Source: Leptospira licerasiae serovar Varillal str. VAR 010 (lineage in GTDB: Bacteria; Spirochaetota; Leptospiria; Leptospirales; Leptospiraceae). From it: a stretch of 64,000 nucleotides of DNA. Position 1 is the stretch's first letter, and each line of letters begins with the position of its first letter. The notes below the pieces were generated by a model. It searched no databases. It was not told where the DNA came from and was given only the letters and a program-made list of their open reading frames with translations. Positions 1 to 10,161 of this stretch are shown here, one piece after another. Made by a program: the position numbers and the translations under genes. Where the stretch lies: the NCBI RefSeq assembly GCF_000244755.1, contig NZ_AHOO02000013.1, positions 248,001-312,000 on the forward strand. The letters are read 5' to 3'.

Positions 1-976
1 TAATCGTATCAGGAAAGAACAGTTTACTTTCGAAAACCAAGACCTGTATCGTAAGATCTGCGGGATCAACGATACGGGTGTCAGAAATTTGGAAAAACAA
101 TTGGAGATCGATCTAATCCCTAGAGGGAACGGTTTCCAAGTGGAAGGAATTCCCACAAAGGTGGAATTCGCTTTGGATTTTTTCAGATTATTGGAAACAA
201 ATTATCGCGACCGGCCGGACCGTGATTTTACGGACCAATTTGATTTCGGTTATCTTCTGAAACAAGCCACTCGGGAAAAGAAGAAGGAAGAGCGTAAGTC
301 TGATGACGAACCGTTCAAACCTAGCGAAAAGATTCTCACCACATACAAGGGAAAACATCTTTATTCCAGGACGAAAAACCAGGAAAAGTATATTCAATCT
401 TTCTTAAATAATTTGATCACTTTCGGGATCGGGCCCGCCGGAACCGGAAAAACATTCCTTTCAGTTGCAATGGCCTGTAGATTTTTACAGAATGGGATCG
501 TAGATAAGATCGTCTTAACTAGGCCCGCAGTGGAAGCCGGAGAAAATCTAGGATTTTTGCCTGGGGATCTGAACCAAAAAGTAGATCCTTATCTTCGTCC
601 GGTATATGATGCTTTGAATGAATGTATCGGTTTTGAAAAAACCCAAGAGTATATAGCACTTACTAAAATAGAGATCGCGCCAGTCGCGTTCATGAGAGGA
701 CGGACGCTTTCCAAAAGTTTTATCATTTTGGACGAGGCCCAAAACTGTACTCTGGCTCAACTAAAAATGATTATGACCCGTTTGGGGCGTAATTCCAGAA
801 TGTGTATCTCCGGGGACGTGACCCAAATCGATCTAGAACATGGTAGATCCGGTTTCGATCGTGTGGTAAACTTGTTCAGACAAACCGAAGGGATCGGGCA
901 GGTATTTTTCGGAAAAGAAGATATCACGAGACACCCTCTGGTAGAGACCATTGTTAGGAAGTTTGAGGAATTGTAA
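1..976 (+). CDS. phoH: PhoH-like ATPase, 5' end outside the window
   Basis: PhoH family P-loop ATPase, likely linked to RNA metabolism. The reading frame is open from base 2, and the codons before the first in-frame start (TTG 89) encode residues that continue the family's N-terminal KH-like domain ([17 protein letters not shown], followed by [19 protein letters not shown]), so the gene begins upstream of the window and TTG 89 is not the real start. Visible motifs are Walker A GPAGTGKT (about bases 431-454), TRPAVEAGE, and Walker B IILDEAQN. The stop overlaps the pgpH start in TAATG. The phoH-pgpH-ybeY order is common in bacteria and ties this ATPase to the YbeY rRNA-maturation function. The family assignment is very secure; the precise biochemical role of PhoH is not settled. 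Confidence 0.95.
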   Translation, partial: NRIRKEQFTFENQDLYRKICGINDTGVRNLEKQLEIDLIPRGNGFQVEGIPTKVEFALDFFRLLETNYRDRPDRDFTDQFDFGYLLKQATREKKKEERKSDDEPFKPSEKILTTYKGKHLYSRTKNQEKYIQSFLNNLITFGIGPAGTGKTFLSVAMACRFLQNGIVDKIVLTRPAVEAGENLGFLPGDLNQKVDPYLRPVYDALNECIGFEKTQEYIALTKIEIAPVAFMRGRTLSKSFIILDEAQNCTLAQLKMIMTRLGRNSRMCISGDVTQIDLEHGRSGFDRVVNLFRQTEGIGQVFFGKEDITRHPLVETIVRKFEEL

Positions 977-3384
977 TGTTTCCCTTGGGATCACTTTTAG
1001 AAAGAGGAATGGCTTGGATCACGGATACTTTGACCAAGATCCGTCCGATTTCTTTCGTGAGAAAATTCCAAGTAATCCTCACGGCGATCACTTTGATCAT
1101 CGTAACCTGGATGCTCGCGATCCCGTTCTTTGGTCAGGACAAAATTAATCTTTCTCAAGACGGTCCTTATTCGGAAGGCAAGAATGCTTTGGATAAGGTT
1201 GTCTCAACTAAAGATATTGTTTACGAAGACGAAGAAAAAACGAAGGCCAAAAGGCTAAAAGCATTCCAATCCGCGCCGAATTTTTTCGATAGAGATTATA
1301 GAGTTCTAATAGAAGTAATTCGACCTGCGATCCAAGAGGATATGGAGAAGTATAGGGAACCAAAACCGACCGGAGAAGTGAAAACTTCCGCAGAATTATT
1401 GGCGGCAGTTCCTAGATGGAAGAACAGATCCAAGGAAGAGTTGGAACTCCTACTTAAGACCCCCGGGAAGTCCAGAGTTAGGGATCTCGTTCAACAATAT
1501 AGTAATTTAGTTTTTTCTAATTTTTGTATTTTAAGGGACCAGCCTGCGGATTACTCCGCGATCCGTTCCGCTGAGGCGAGAATCCGTAATTCTGGAGCGA
1601 GCGGAAATAAGGAACAGATCTCTTCTGTCGAAGGAACGCTCGTGATCCCTCGAATGTATCTATATAGAGATAGCGCGACCGTAGATGCTTTGAACCGTCT
1701 GGCAGCGGAAAAATTACAGGCCACGGATCCTCAGCTACTTTCCGTGATCCAAAAACTTGCATTAACTTATTTGTATTCTAACCCCGCTTGTACTTTTAAT
1801 GCGGAAGAAACCAAAAATCAGAAACAGGCCGTCATGGACAGAACGGAGCCTGTAAGTAGCCGGATCAACGCTGGAGAGACTATTGTAAAAGCAGGGGAGA
1901 TCATTACTCCCGATATCTATCAGAAATTGTTGATAGTGAACCGTTATGCTACTCGAGCGAACATTGCGTCCATCATTTCTATTCTTCTTATTCAATCCAT
2001 TTTTGTGATTATCGTATATGCGTTCTTGAAGAAGTATAATCCGAAACGATTGAACGATGTTTCGAGTAATGTGATCGTGTTCACTTTGATCTGGTCCTTG
2101 GTATTATGGGCTTACCTGGCATCTAAGGCGTTCTTCAGTTTTGAGAATAGTTACGATTCAGTCTTTTATTTTGCGCTTGTGATCCCGACCGGAATGGTTT
2201 GTTTGATCTTGTCGATGATCTATGACGAACAATTGTCGATTGCGATAGGATTTTTCCTATCCTTCTTCGTATTTGCCGCTTCTAGATACAATCCTACTTC
2301 TTTCATTCTTGCCTTCGTAATGACTGTGGTTGCGGCTACTTACGGAAGAAAAATGAGAAAGAGGATCGATTTTATCAAGGCCGGATTCTATATGGCACTT
2401 GTTCAAATGCTGATCTCTTCGTCGGGATATTTGTTCGATTCCAGGAATTACTGGGTAGCGGTTCCGTCAGGTTCCCATTTTAGGGACCTTTGGGAGTCCA
2501 ATATATTCAGATTATATTTATTATGCTTAGTGAATGGATTCGTATGTTCTACTCTGACCCAGCTGCTTCTTCCTATCTACGAGTATGTATTCAATATTCC
2601 TACCAGATTTAAGTTATTAGAGCTTGCGGATACTGGGCATCCATTACTTCAGGATCTGCTGACCAAGGCTCCTTCTACGTATACCCATACTTTTTTAGTG
2701 GCCGCAATGTCTGAAAGAGCGGCTCAAAATTTGGAACTGGATTGGCTTTTGACTAGAGTTGGCGTGTATTTCCATGATATAGGTAAGATACCTAACGCAG
2801 GATTTTTCGTAGAGAACCAACACTTGATCCCTAAAAAGGAAAACATTGATAAGAACAACCCAGCTAAAGCCGCAAAAATAGTCATCGATCACGTTTTGGA
2901 CGGGATAGAGATGGCTAAGAAGGCTAGGCTTCCTAGGGAAGTGATCGATTTTATTCCGGAGCATCACGGGACTTCCACCATGGCTTTCTTCTATCATAAG
3001 GCTCTAGCGGAACTTTCTCCTTCTCAAAAGAAAAAATTGAAAAAAGCGGACTTCCAATATCCAGGACCTAAACCTCAAAGAAAGGAAACAGCGATCGTGA
3101 TGATCGCAGACAGTCTGGAAGCTGCGAGTAGATCCTTGGAAGAAGTAACTCCTGAAGCCCTAGATATTCTTATCACTAAGATTGTGAACGGAAAATTGGC
3201 GGAAAACCAATTGGATGAATGCGGACTTACTTTAGGAGATCTGGAAGTTGTAAAACATTCCTTTAAGGAAGTTCTTCTCTCTAGTCTTCACTCTAGACCT
3301 AAATATCCTAAACCTGAGGATACAAAAGCGTTAGAGGAGAAGAATAAAAATATACTGGGGAAACATACCCCTAAGAGCCACTGA
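976..3384 (+). CDS. pgpH: 7TM receptor with HD phosphohydrolase domain (PgpH-type)
   Basis: Membrane protein of 802 residues with the PgpH/7TMR-HD architecture: one N-terminal membrane segment (about 30-52), a long extracytoplasmic region ending in the typical [16 protein letters not shown] stretch (about 295-310), a block of seven hydrophobic segments (about 330-545), then a cytoplasmic HD domain with FHDIGKI near residues 599-605 and later conserved EHHGT. Characterised PgpH proteins hydrolyse cyclic di-AMP, so that is the expected activity; it is inferred from family, not visible in the sequence. ATG overlaps the phoH stop by one base, and ybeY follows after one base, so translation is probably coupled. 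Confidence 0.93.
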   Translation: MFPLGSLLERGMAWITDTLTKIRPISFVRKFQVILTAITLIIVTWMLAIPFFGQDKINLSQDGPYSEGKNALDKVVSTKDIVYEDEEKTKAKRLKAFQSAPNFFDRDYRVLIEVIRPAIQEDMEKYREPKPTGEVKTSAELLAAVPRWKNRSKEELELLLKTPGKSRVRDLVQQYSNLVFSNFCILRDQPADYSAIRSAEARIRNSGASGNKEQISSVEGTLVIPRMYLYRDSATVDALNRLAAEKLQATDPQLLSVIQKLALTYLYSNPACTFNAEETKNQKQAVMDRTEPVSSRINAGETIVKAGEIITPDIYQKLLIVNRYATRANIASIISILLIQSIFVIIVYAFLKKYNPKRLNDVSSNVIVFTLIWSLVLWAYLASKAFFSFENSYDSVFYFALVIPTGMVCLILSMIYDEQLSIAIGFFLSFFVFAASRYNPTSFILAFVMTVVAATYGRKMRKRIDFIKAGFYMALVQMLISSSGYLFDSRNYWVAVPSGSHFRDLWESNIFRLYLLCLVNGFVCSTLTQLLLPIYEYVFNIPTRFKLLELADTGHPLLQDLLTKAPSTYTHTFLVAAMSERAAQNLELDWLLTRVGVYFHDIGKIPNAGFFVENQHLIPKKENIDKNNPAKAAKIVIDHVLDGIEMAKKARLPREVIDFIPEHHGTSTMAFFYHKALAELSPSQKKKLKKADFQYPGPKPQRKETAIVMIADSLEAASRSLEEVTPEALDILITKIVNGKLAENQLDECGLTLGDLEVVKHSFKEVLLSSLHSRPKYPKPEDTKALEEKNKNILGKHTPKSH

Positions 3385-3385
3385 A

Positions 3386-3868
3386 TTGTTCGAGTTCTCC
3401 TCGGATTTCGATCCGAATTCTCTTCCACCTTGGTTATCCGAATCGTCTCTGGGATCTCGTTGGAAAATTTTAAGTGCATTCTCTTTTCCTAATGTAAATA
3501 CCCAACTTTCTTTGGTCCTGACCGACGACGAATCTATCCAAGAATTGAATCGTGTCCGAAGAGGGAAGGACTATGCGACCGACGTTCTTTCTTTCCCTTT
3601 GAGTTTCGATCAGACTCCTTGGGAACTTCCCCCCAATAAAAAACAGAATTTCGGACCGATCTTGAGTTTAGGTGAGATCGTGATCTCTTGGGATACCTGT
3701 AAAGCCCAAGCTAAGAGTATAGGTCATAGCGAAGAGGATGAATTTTTCAGATTATTCGTACACGGATTTTTACATTTGATCGGTTATGATCATGAACGAG
3801 GAGAAGAAGACGAGGCTCTGATGAAGGAGAAGGAGGATCTATGTCTGGATCTAATCCTGGGGCCTTAA
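3386..3868 (+). CDS. ybeY: Endoribonuclease YbeY (16S rRNA maturation)
   Basis: Metal-dependent endoribonuclease of 160 residues involved in 16S rRNA 3' maturation and ribosome quality control. The zinc-binding signature HGFLHLIGYDHERGEED near the C-terminus holds the three conserved histidines, and DYATDVLSFPL is the typical central motif. The start is TTG 3386, one base after the pgpH stop. The last 28 bases overlap recO. Its place directly after phoH and pgpH is the classical genomic context of this enzyme. Confidence 0.95.
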   Translation: MFEFSSDFDPNSLPPWLSESSLGSRWKILSAFSFPNVNTQLSLVLTDDESIQELNRVRRGKDYATDVLSFPLSFDQTPWELPPNKKQNFGPILSLGEIVISWDTCKAQAKSIGHSEEDEFFRLFVHGFLHLIGYDHERGEEDEALMKEKEDLCLDLILGP

Positions 3869-4614
3869 AAAAAACCACAGGTATTGTGATGGAAAGCCGT
3901 ATCCTTCCCGAGGGAGACGCGTTTTTACGACTCCTGCCTGAAGAGGGGGAAGTGGGAAGTTTCCGAGTCAAAGGTATTAAAAAAAGTAAAACGAGACCCA
4001 TCGCGGCGGTAGAACCGGGATCATTAACTGTGCTGGATTATTATTTTACCCAAGGTAGAGAAACGTTTAACGTAAAAGAGATAGGATTAATCAGAAGATT
4101 CGATAAGGCAAAGACAGGATATTCAGGTACCGTTTTGGTTTCGTATCTCGTAGAACTTGTTTCTTCCTTTTTAACCGAAGGAGGTTCTCATCCCATGGAA
4201 TTTAAACTTCTTCTGGGGGCCTTGAAAGAATTGGACGAAGACGGTTATAAGCCGGTGTTTTTGCCTTTTTTCAAACTGAAGTTACTGTATGTGGGCGGTT
4301 TTTTGTCCAAGGAAATGGAATGCGCGAGTTGTGGAAAAAATCTATCAGAGATCCACTCCTGTAGTTTGGATGAGACACATTTCGAAATAGTTTGTGGGGA
4401 TTGCGGAAATCCCCAGCCGGACAAGTACGGACTCGTATTATTCGTCCAAGATTGTTTGGCCTTGCGATACAGAGACCTAAAGGACAAAAAGATTTCCCTT
4501 GAACTCCTGAAGGAGGCGGATAGCTTAAGCAACCGGGCCTTAAAACCGCTCCTTGGAAAAAGACTTAAATCGGAACCTATGTTGTACGAATCCTTAGGGG
4601 AAAATCTTGGATAA
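3841..4614 (+). CDS. recO: DNA repair protein RecO
   Basis: RecO mediates RecA loading and strand annealing in the RecFOR pathway. The 257-residue protein has an N-terminal OB-fold (TTGIVMESRILPEGDAFLRL, about 11-30) and a zinc-binding C-terminal part with C-x2-C at about 161-164 (CASCGK) and a second C-x2-C (VCGDCGN). The ATG at 3841 lies inside ybeY but is preceded by a strong AAGGAGG about five bases upstream, which supports this start despite the 28-base overlap. It continues the same operon. Confidence 0.93.
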   Translation: MSGSNPGALKKTTGIVMESRILPEGDAFLRLLPEEGEVGSFRVKGIKKSKTRPIAAVEPGSLTVLDYYFTQGRETFNVKEIGLIRRFDKAKTGYSGTVLVSYLVELVSSFLTEGGSHPMEFKLLLGALKELDEDGYKPVFLPFFKLKLLYVGGFLSKEMECASCGKNLSEIHSCSLDETHFEIVCGDCGNPQPDKYGLVLFVQDCLALRYRDLKDKKISLELLKEADSLSNRALKPLLGKRLKSEPMLYESLGENLG

Positions 4615-4864
4615 ACTTTTTAAAACCATATTTCTACTTATCTATACCGTGGGGCTGATCTTTCTGATCGTTCTTCAGGAAAGATGGGGAAAAAAGGATA
4701 TCCCACCTCGTCCGGTAATCGCAGAGGTATCCAGAAATTGCCAATATCTTGAATGTATCCTAAGGGAGAAAAATCTGGTTCTCGGGGCCTTGGATAAAAG
4801 TTGGAAACTGATCGGAAACAAAAGGTTGTTTCCTGATTGGGATCATAATTCCCCTAAAAAATAG
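4607..4864 (+). CDS. Small membrane-anchored protein, unknown
   Basis: I do not recognise this 85-residue product. It has one hydrophobic N-terminal segment (about 6-23, [18 protein letters not shown]) and a short basic soluble part with two cysteines (NCQYLECIL). The TTG start at 4607 overlaps the recO stop by eight bases and argS begins 20 bases after its stop, so it sits inside the operon and is likely translated. It could be a single-pass inner membrane protein or an uncleaved signal anchor; no function can be assigned. Confidence 0.7.
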   Translation: MDKLFKTIFLLIYTVGLIFLIVLQERWGKKDIPPRPVIAEVSRNCQYLECILREKNLVLGALDKSWKLIGNKRLFPDWDHNSPKK

Positions 4865-4884
4865 GAACTACTACAAAAGACAGA

Positions 4885-6651
4885 ATGAAAGAAACGGATA
4901 CTCTTAAACAAATCGTTTTGGAAGCTTTAAAGGAAGGAGTAAAACTCTATTGCGAAAAAGAAGCGCCTAACGTTTCTTTTGGAGATCTGAGGATAAGGAT
5001 AGAATATTCCAGAGAGGAATCCTTCGGAGATTATTCCACTTCTTTCGCTTTGGAAAATTCCAAACTGCTGGGCAAAAAACCTTTAGATTCCGCTGCGCTT
5101 CTTGTAGGTTATCTTCAGGCAAAAACGGATTTATTCGAGAAGGTGGATTTCACTCCTCCCGGTTTTGTGAATTTCAGGATATCTCCTTCTTTTTTGATCC
5201 GGTTTTCGGAAAATACGATCCAAAAAAACGATATATTTCCTAAATTAGAAAATCCTAAAAAAGTAAATTTGGAGTTCGTAAGTGCGAACCCTACCGGACC
5301 TTTGAATATCGTGTCCGCAAGAGCAGCTGCAACCGGAGAAGCATTTGCAAATCTACTTAAAGCAGTCGGTCATTCCGTCGATAAGGAATTTTACGTAAAC
5401 GATTACGGTAACCAGGTGTTTTTGCTCGGGGTTTCTACAATGGTGCGTATCAGGGAAACTCTGGGGGAATCTTCTTCCATCCAAGAGAATGCAGACGACG
5501 GAAGATCCATTGAAGAACTACTTTCTCAGAATGTGATCCCCGCAGAAGGATATAGGGGAGATTATCTCAATATCATTGCAAAACAATTATTAGAAAATCC
5601 GAATACCGAAAAAGAGATCAAGTCGCATCTCGACAAAAAGGAATATTCGGTTCTTGCCGAAAAATGTTCCCGCTGGACTGTCGAATCCAATCTGATCTGG
5701 CAAAAAAAAGATCTGGATCTATTCGGAGTAAACTTCGATCGATTCTTTTCCGAGACAACTCTTCACGAATCCGGTAAAGTTTTAGGAGTATTGGAAAACC
5801 TGAAAAAATCCGGAAAGGTTTTTGAAGAAGAAGGAAAACAGATCTTCAGATCTGAGGACTACGGAGACGATAAAAATCGTGTGGTCGTCAGGGATGATGG
5901 ACGTCCTACCTACCTTCTCGCAGACATTGCCTATCATAATGATAAAATTTCCAGAGGTTATGAGAAGATCATAGATATCTGGGGGCCGGATCATCACGGT
6001 TATATTGCAAGACTAACAGGTGCTGTCCAAGCATTGGGTTATCCTAAAGAAAATTTCCAAGTGATCATCGCCCAACAGGTGAATCTTCTTATGGCCGGCC
6101 AAAAAATGAAGATGAGTAAACGTGCGGGAGAATTCCAGACAATGGAAGATCTTCTGGGTTATTTGGGAAAACATGCCAAGGATGTTGCACGTTATTTTTT
6201 CACTATGAGGTCCCTAGATTCTCCTCTGGATTTCGATCTTGATCTGGCTAAGGACGAGTCCGATAAAAACCCGGTATTCTATCTTCAATATGCTCACGCA
6301 AGGGTTTGTTCTATCTTTAGGGAAGTAGGAACACACTCGGATGCCAAAGCATTAGAAAATCTTGAAATGACTGAAGAGAGAAAGAGGCTTCTTTTTTGGA
6401 TCTCTCGTTTTCCGGAAGAAGTATTGGATGCTGCTGCGACCTTGGAGCCTCATCGGATCGCAAATTATCTGCAGAATCTTGCAAGGGCTTTCACTCAATT
6501 CTATATCGCAAAGAATAATAGACTTAAAGATTCTGACGAGTCTACAAGACTAGGGCTTGCAAGAATTTGCCAAGCAGTCCGCATTGTACTTGCGGAAGGT
6601 TTAGCGCTGCTTGGAGTTTCCGCTCCGGAAAGATTGGAGAAAGAAAATTGA
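4885..6651 (+). CDS. argS: Arginyl-tRNA synthetase
   Basis: Class I aminoacyl-tRNA synthetase of 588 residues that charges tRNA-Arg. It has the N-terminal additional domain (about 1-110), the catalytic domain beginning with [18 protein letters not shown], the KMSK loop in [11 protein letters not shown] (about residue 408), and the C-terminal DALR anticodon domain with [13 protein letters not shown]. The HIGH signature position reads N-I-V-S instead of the usual H-(V/I)-G-H, while everything around it is normal; this is discussed in the findings. Starts 20 bases after the small upstream gene and overlaps cinA by four bases. Confidence 0.95.
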   Translation: MKETDTLKQIVLEALKEGVKLYCEKEAPNVSFGDLRIRIEYSREESFGDYSTSFALENSKLLGKKPLDSAALLVGYLQAKTDLFEKVDFTPPGFVNFRISPSFLIRFSENTIQKNDIFPKLENPKKVNLEFVSANPTGPLNIVSARAAATGEAFANLLKAVGHSVDKEFYVNDYGNQVFLLGVSTMVRIRETLGESSSIQENADDGRSIEELLSQNVIPAEGYRGDYLNIIAKQLLENPNTEKEIKSHLDKKEYSVLAEKCSRWTVESNLIWQKKDLDLFGVNFDRFFSETTLHESGKVLGVLENLKKSGKVFEEEGKQIFRSEDYGDDKNRVVVRDDGRPTYLLADIAYHNDKISRGYEKIIDIWGPDHHGYIARLTGAVQALGYPKENFQVIIAQQVNLLMAGQKMKMSKRAGEFQTMEDLLGYLGKHAKDVARYFFTMRSLDSPLDFDLDLAKDESDKNPVFYLQYAHARVCSIFREVGTHSDAKALENLEMTEERKRLLFWISRFPEEVLDAAATLEPHRIANYLQNLARAFTQFYIAKNNRLKDSDESTRLGLARICQAVRIVLAEGLALLGVSAPERLEKEN

Positions 6652-7904
6652 ATCCTCCTAGAGTCACAGTTATTTCCACAGGCTCGGAGCTGACTGCAGG
6701 AAGAAGCCAAGATACAAATTCTTCCTGGATCGCTAATGAACTTTTCGGATTAGGATATTCTACCGAAAAATTCATTGTATTGCCCGATGATCCCAAACTA
6801 ATCACCGATGAACTAAAAAATTTAGCTTCCGGAGCCTCTAAAGAAAATCCGGTCCTTCTTGTGATGACAGGTGGTCTTGGACCCACGGAAGATGATTATA
6901 CTTTAGAAGTAGTGTGTGAACTCACTTCTTCGCAACCTGTGCTAAATGAAAAAGCCCACGATAGGCTCCAGGCATTGTATCGCCTTCGTGGAAAGGGCTT
7001 CCAAGAAGCGTTAACCACCGCATTGCGTCAGGTTTCTATCCCCTCTAATTCCATAGTTTTGAATAATTCGGTAGGGATTGCTCCCGGGTTTTGGTCGGAA
7101 CTCCAACCAGGCGCTTACTTGGCGTGTATGCCCGGAGTTCCTTCCGAAATGGTGACCATGTTCAAAGAGGAATTGGTCCCTCTTATCCAGAAACAATTCC
7201 ATTCAGGCCAGCTATATTCTGATTTTCTGTTTATCTGGGGAATGAGCGAATCGTTATTCCAACAGGAATTTATAATAGATATCGAAGAATTAAAGAAGGG
7301 AAAAGCGGTTTGGGGAGTCGCCGCAAAAAAAGGATTTATCCGAGTCACTTACCAGTCAGAAGACAAAAGTTTGGTAGAAGAACTGATCCAAAAGACAAAA
7401 GAAAAATACCGCGGACTTTGCACAGGTGACTTATTCGAAGAATTCCCTAAACTTCTCTCCGAAAGGAAGCTAACTATCGGGACGATCGAAAGTTGCACTG
7501 GCGGACTTGCGGCTAAGATACTTACGGATCGTGCCGGTTCTTCGGAGTATTTTTTGGGGTCTGTAGTCAGCTATTCCAATCTGATCAAAGAAAATATAGT
7601 AGGCGTCAAAAAAGAAACCTTGGAAGCTCACGGAGCAGTGAGTGAAGAGACTGCAACCGAAATGGCGGATAACGGAGCAAGAATACTCGGCACTGATCTG
7701 GCAATCAGTATTACCGGCATTGCCGGTCCAGGTGGAGGGACTCCTACAAAAAAAGTAGGGACTGTATTTATAGGAACCCACATTAAGGGCGAAAAAACGG
7801 AAGTAAAGGAACTCTTTCTTCCTTTTAAGAGGGAGCTATTCCGAGAGGTAGTGGCCGCTACTTCTCTTTATTTAATGTACAATCGATTGAGGAAACTCGT
7901 ATGA
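6648..7904 (+). CDS. cinA: CinA family protein (MoCF domain plus NMN amidohydrolase domain)
   Basis: Two-domain CinA protein, 418 residues from the TTG at 6648. The N-terminal part (about 1-170) is a molybdopterin-binding-like domain ([29 protein letters not shown]). The C-terminal part is a PncC-type nicotinamide-nucleotide amidase domain ([31 protein letters not shown]). The open frame extends upstream to 6567 inside argS, but TTG 6648 has a GGAGA about eight bases upstream, gives the canonical N-terminus [11 protein letters not shown], and overlaps the argS stop in TTGA. Family roles include NMN recycling and ADP-ribose pyrophosphatase activity. Confidence 0.92.
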   Translation: MNPPRVTVISTGSELTAGRSQDTNSSWIANELFGLGYSTEKFIVLPDDPKLITDELKNLASGASKENPVLLVMTGGLGPTEDDYTLEVVCELTSSQPVLNEKAHDRLQALYRLRGKGFQEALTTALRQVSIPSNSIVLNNSVGIAPGFWSELQPGAYLACMPGVPSEMVTMFKEELVPLIQKQFHSGQLYSDFLFIWGMSESLFQQEFIIDIEELKKGKAVWGVAAKKGFIRVTYQSEDKSLVEELIQKTKEKYRGLCTGDLFEEFPKLLSERKLTIGTIESCTGGLAAKILTDRAGSSEYFLGSVVSYSNLIKENIVGVKKETLEAHGAVSEETATEMADNGARILGTDLAISITGIAGPGGGTPTKKVGTVFIGTHIKGEKTEVKELFLPFKRELFREVVAATSLYLMYNRLRKLV

Positions 7905-8989
7905 TCTATAGGATTTTGGCCCTAAGTTTAGTGATCTTTCTAGGGTTTTATTATTTTTTAGGGAATCCATACGAGCCGGCGAGAACTATACAAAAAACCT
8001 GGTATTGGAACAAAGAATCTAAGTTAGCTAGCTTTCCAGATCCACGTAGTGACTTTGATCCGGAAAGGAACGTTAACGGATATAAAACGAAAACTTCTTA
8101 TATCAGAATTCCTTGGGGTGAATCTATCCTGATCGACGATTCTAACCGGATAGAATTTCCGCTCAGAGCGAAAGGATATTTAGCGTATAAAAAGATCGGA
8201 AGTTCTGTGGAATTTTTTTCAGAAGCAGGAGAACTTCTTTGGACCAAGGATTACAAAAGTTATCCTCGTATTCATCCCGACGGGAATTTAGTCCTATTTT
8301 TATCCGGGGATAATAACCAGGTTTTGGTTTCCGATATCAATGGAAATCCGTTGGGTGCTAAGAAATTGGACGGTAGATTTTTAACCGACATCTCCTTTGC
8401 TCCAAAAGGAATTTCTAATGGAGAAACCGCCGTTTTATTTTCAGGCGGGGAATTATTTCTCTTAGACGGAAAGGGAGAAAAACTTTTCGAAACAAAATTA
8501 GGAGAAAAGGAGCCGGTCTTTGCAAAAAGCCTTTCCATTTCCGCAAATGGCCAAAAAATCGCAGTTCACTTTTTGAAAAACAATCGAGACTTTATTCGAG
8601 TCTACGACAGAGACGGCTCTGAATCGGAAGAATGGAATTTGGGAAGAGTGATCCCATACAAAGTAAATCTTGCTGTTTCTGATAATGGTGGAGTGCTTGC
8701 TGGTTTCTCCGATAAATTGACCTTATATTCCGAATCGGGAAAAGTTCTCTTCGAAAAAAATCGGAACAAGGCACAGTCAGTTTACCAGACAGTATTCCAT
8801 TCTGGAGCTTGGTTTGCTGGAGAATGGGAGGGCAATTTGTTCTTCTTGGATGAGAATGGTTTTATCCTGAAAGAAGAAAAGATACGCTCCGGAGAAAAGC
8901 CATTTCGTTTTTATTCTTCGGGCCGCATTGGAGAAGCATTCCTAGAAGGCGGATCCGATATTGTTCTTTATCGTGAGCTACATAGATAG
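7901..8989 (+). CDS. Membrane-anchored beta-propeller-like protein, unknown
   Basis: Unrecognised 362-residue protein. The N-terminus is a single hydrophobic segment (about 3-20, YRILALSLVIFLGFYYF) that should anchor or export it. The rest contains recurrent units of the form GELFLLDGKGEKLFETKL, DKLTLYSESGKVLFEKN and GNLFFLDENGFILKEE spaced about 45-60 residues apart, which resemble blades of a WD40/PQQ-like propeller; that fold is inference. The ATG overlaps the cinA stop in ATGA, making it the last gene of the phoH operon. Confidence 0.75.
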   Translation: MIYRILALSLVIFLGFYYFLGNPYEPARTIQKTWYWNKESKLASFPDPRSDFDPERNVNGYKTKTSYIRIPWGESILIDDSNRIEFPLRAKGYLAYKKIGSSVEFFSEAGELLWTKDYKSYPRIHPDGNLVLFLSGDNNQVLVSDINGNPLGAKKLDGRFLTDISFAPKGISNGETAVLFSGGELFLLDGKGEKLFETKLGEKEPVFAKSLSISANGQKIAVHFLKNNRDFIRVYDRDGSESEEWNLGRVIPYKVNLAVSDNGGVLAGFSDKLTLYSESGKVLFEKNRNKAQSVYQTVFHSGAWFAGEWEGNLFFLDENGFILKEEKIRSGEKPFRFYSSGRIGEAFLEGGSDIVLYRELHR

Positions 8990-8997
8990 GTTTTAGA

Positions 8998-9160
8998 GAC
9001 GCAGTTTTATTGGCACGCAGAGGCGCTAAGTCGCTGAGAAAGCAGATTTGTTAATGTTGGAATTCCAACACGCGTTATCTTCATTTTTGTACTTTAAAAA
9101 CTCTGCGGCTCCGCGTCTCTGCGTGAGAAAATCTCAGCGACTCTTCTTCCTCTGCGCCTA
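8998..9160. repeat. Intergenic inverted repeat, family copy 1
   Basis: Imperfect inverted repeat between two convergent genes. The left arm (about 9015-9041) resembles CACGCAGAGGCGCTAAGTC and the right arm (about 9103-9134) is its near reverse complement, CTCTGCGGCTCCGCGTCTC followed by TGCGTGAG. A perfect 14-base palindrome GTTGGAATTCCAAC lies between the arms (about 9057-9070). Related copies lie at 20822, 23893, 40572, 46955 and 51290. It could fold as a long hairpin on either strand and may act as a bidirectional terminator. Confidence 0.7.
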
Positions 9161-9164
9161 AACC

Positions 9165-10160
9165 TCAAACTTCATAAATAGACAAAGACTTATAACCCTT
9201 ATTTGTCTGTTTGTCTAAGAGAGCGATGATTTCAGTCCTTGTTTCCTTCTCAATATTAAAGATCAACTGATCTGAGATCTCTCTACAGATATACAGACCA
9301 CGGCCATGAGAATCCGCAAGACCCGCAGGTAAGCCGGTAGGGCTGTCCACAGTGATATGTCTGTCCAAACGTTTTAAAATTTCTTTTTTATTCAAGGAAC
9401 CGAAATGATCTCGTACTACTACGATGTAGGAATTCTCTGCGATTCCATAACCTATCTCGAAATAATCCGTTTCAGCAAGTTGAATGTGTTCCAGTGGGAC
9501 TAAAAGGTCTCTAGAAGGAAGTTCATATTGGTATTTTGAATTACCTTTAGAATCTCTAGGTGCACGGATCATTGCGTTAGAGGTCAGCTCTTCTAAGATC
9601 TGCTGGACCGCATTCGGCGCTCCTTTTTCGATCAGGAATTTACCCACACGATTACAAATATAATTTCGATCCTTGTCAGAACTGATCTTACGGAATACGA
9701 TCCCGTTTTCCGGTGGGACTAAAAATTCTTCCTCTACGTTTCCTTCTAAGATCTTGAAGTCCGGGCCGAAATATTTCTCTACTCCGAAGATATCCTTATA
9801 TAGAAGTTTTTTGACCATTATAGTGATCAGATTGATGTCCAAGAAGGAATACTTGGGGATAATATTCCAGATATCATGCTGATAAGCAAAGTTAATATAA
9901 TCGTTAATATTATAAGCTGTCATCAGTGAATACTGAACTCTTGGATGTTCCTTTTGGATGGTCTTGATCAGATCCAATCCGGACTTTCCGGGCATACGAA
10001 TGTCGGTGATTACCAGGTCCACATGTTCGTTAGAAAGAATTTTGACCGCCTCGTCGTAATTTTCCGCATCGAAAACTTCGTAATCTCGGATCAGGATATC
10101 TTTTACGGCCTCCCGGATGGAATGTATATCTTCTACTACTAAGATACGATGCTTGGACAA
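9165..10160 (-). CDS. Response regulator with C-terminal GHKL ATPase domain
   Basis: A 331-residue fusion. Residues 1-125 form a receiver domain with acidic pocket E10/D11, phosphoacceptor D53 (TDIRMPG) and T78 (SLMTAYN). Residues about 185-320 look like an HATPase/anti-sigma-type domain: N box [13 protein letters not shown], a G1-like VVVRDHFGS and G2 box [12 protein letters not shown]. There is no DNA-binding domain, so output is probably phosphorylation of, or binding to, a protein partner (partner switching), which is inference. TTG start two bases after the kinase gene's stop; the pair is a two-component system. Confidence 0.88.
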   Translation of the reverse strand: MSKHRILVVEDIHSIREAVKDILIRDYEVFDAENYDEAVKILSNEHVDLVITDIRMPGKSGLDLIKTIQKEHPRVQYSLMTAYNINDYINFAYQHDIWNIIPKYSFLDINLITIMVKKLLYKDIFGVEKYFGPDFKILEGNVEEEFLVPPENGIVFRKISSDKDRNYICNRVGKFLIEKGAPNAVQQILEELTSNAMIRAPRDSKGNSKYQYELPSRDLLVPLEHIQLAETDYFEIGYGIAENSYIVVVRDHFGSLNKKEILKRLDRHITVDSPTGLPAGLADSHGRGLYICREISDQLIFNIEKETRTEIIALLDKQTNKGYKSLSIYEV

Positions 10161-10161
10161 T

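Noticed and set aside
89..976. TTG 89 as the real phoH start
   Set aside because: The upstream codons to base 2 are open and encode conserved PhoH N-terminal sequence; the gene is cut by the window edge.
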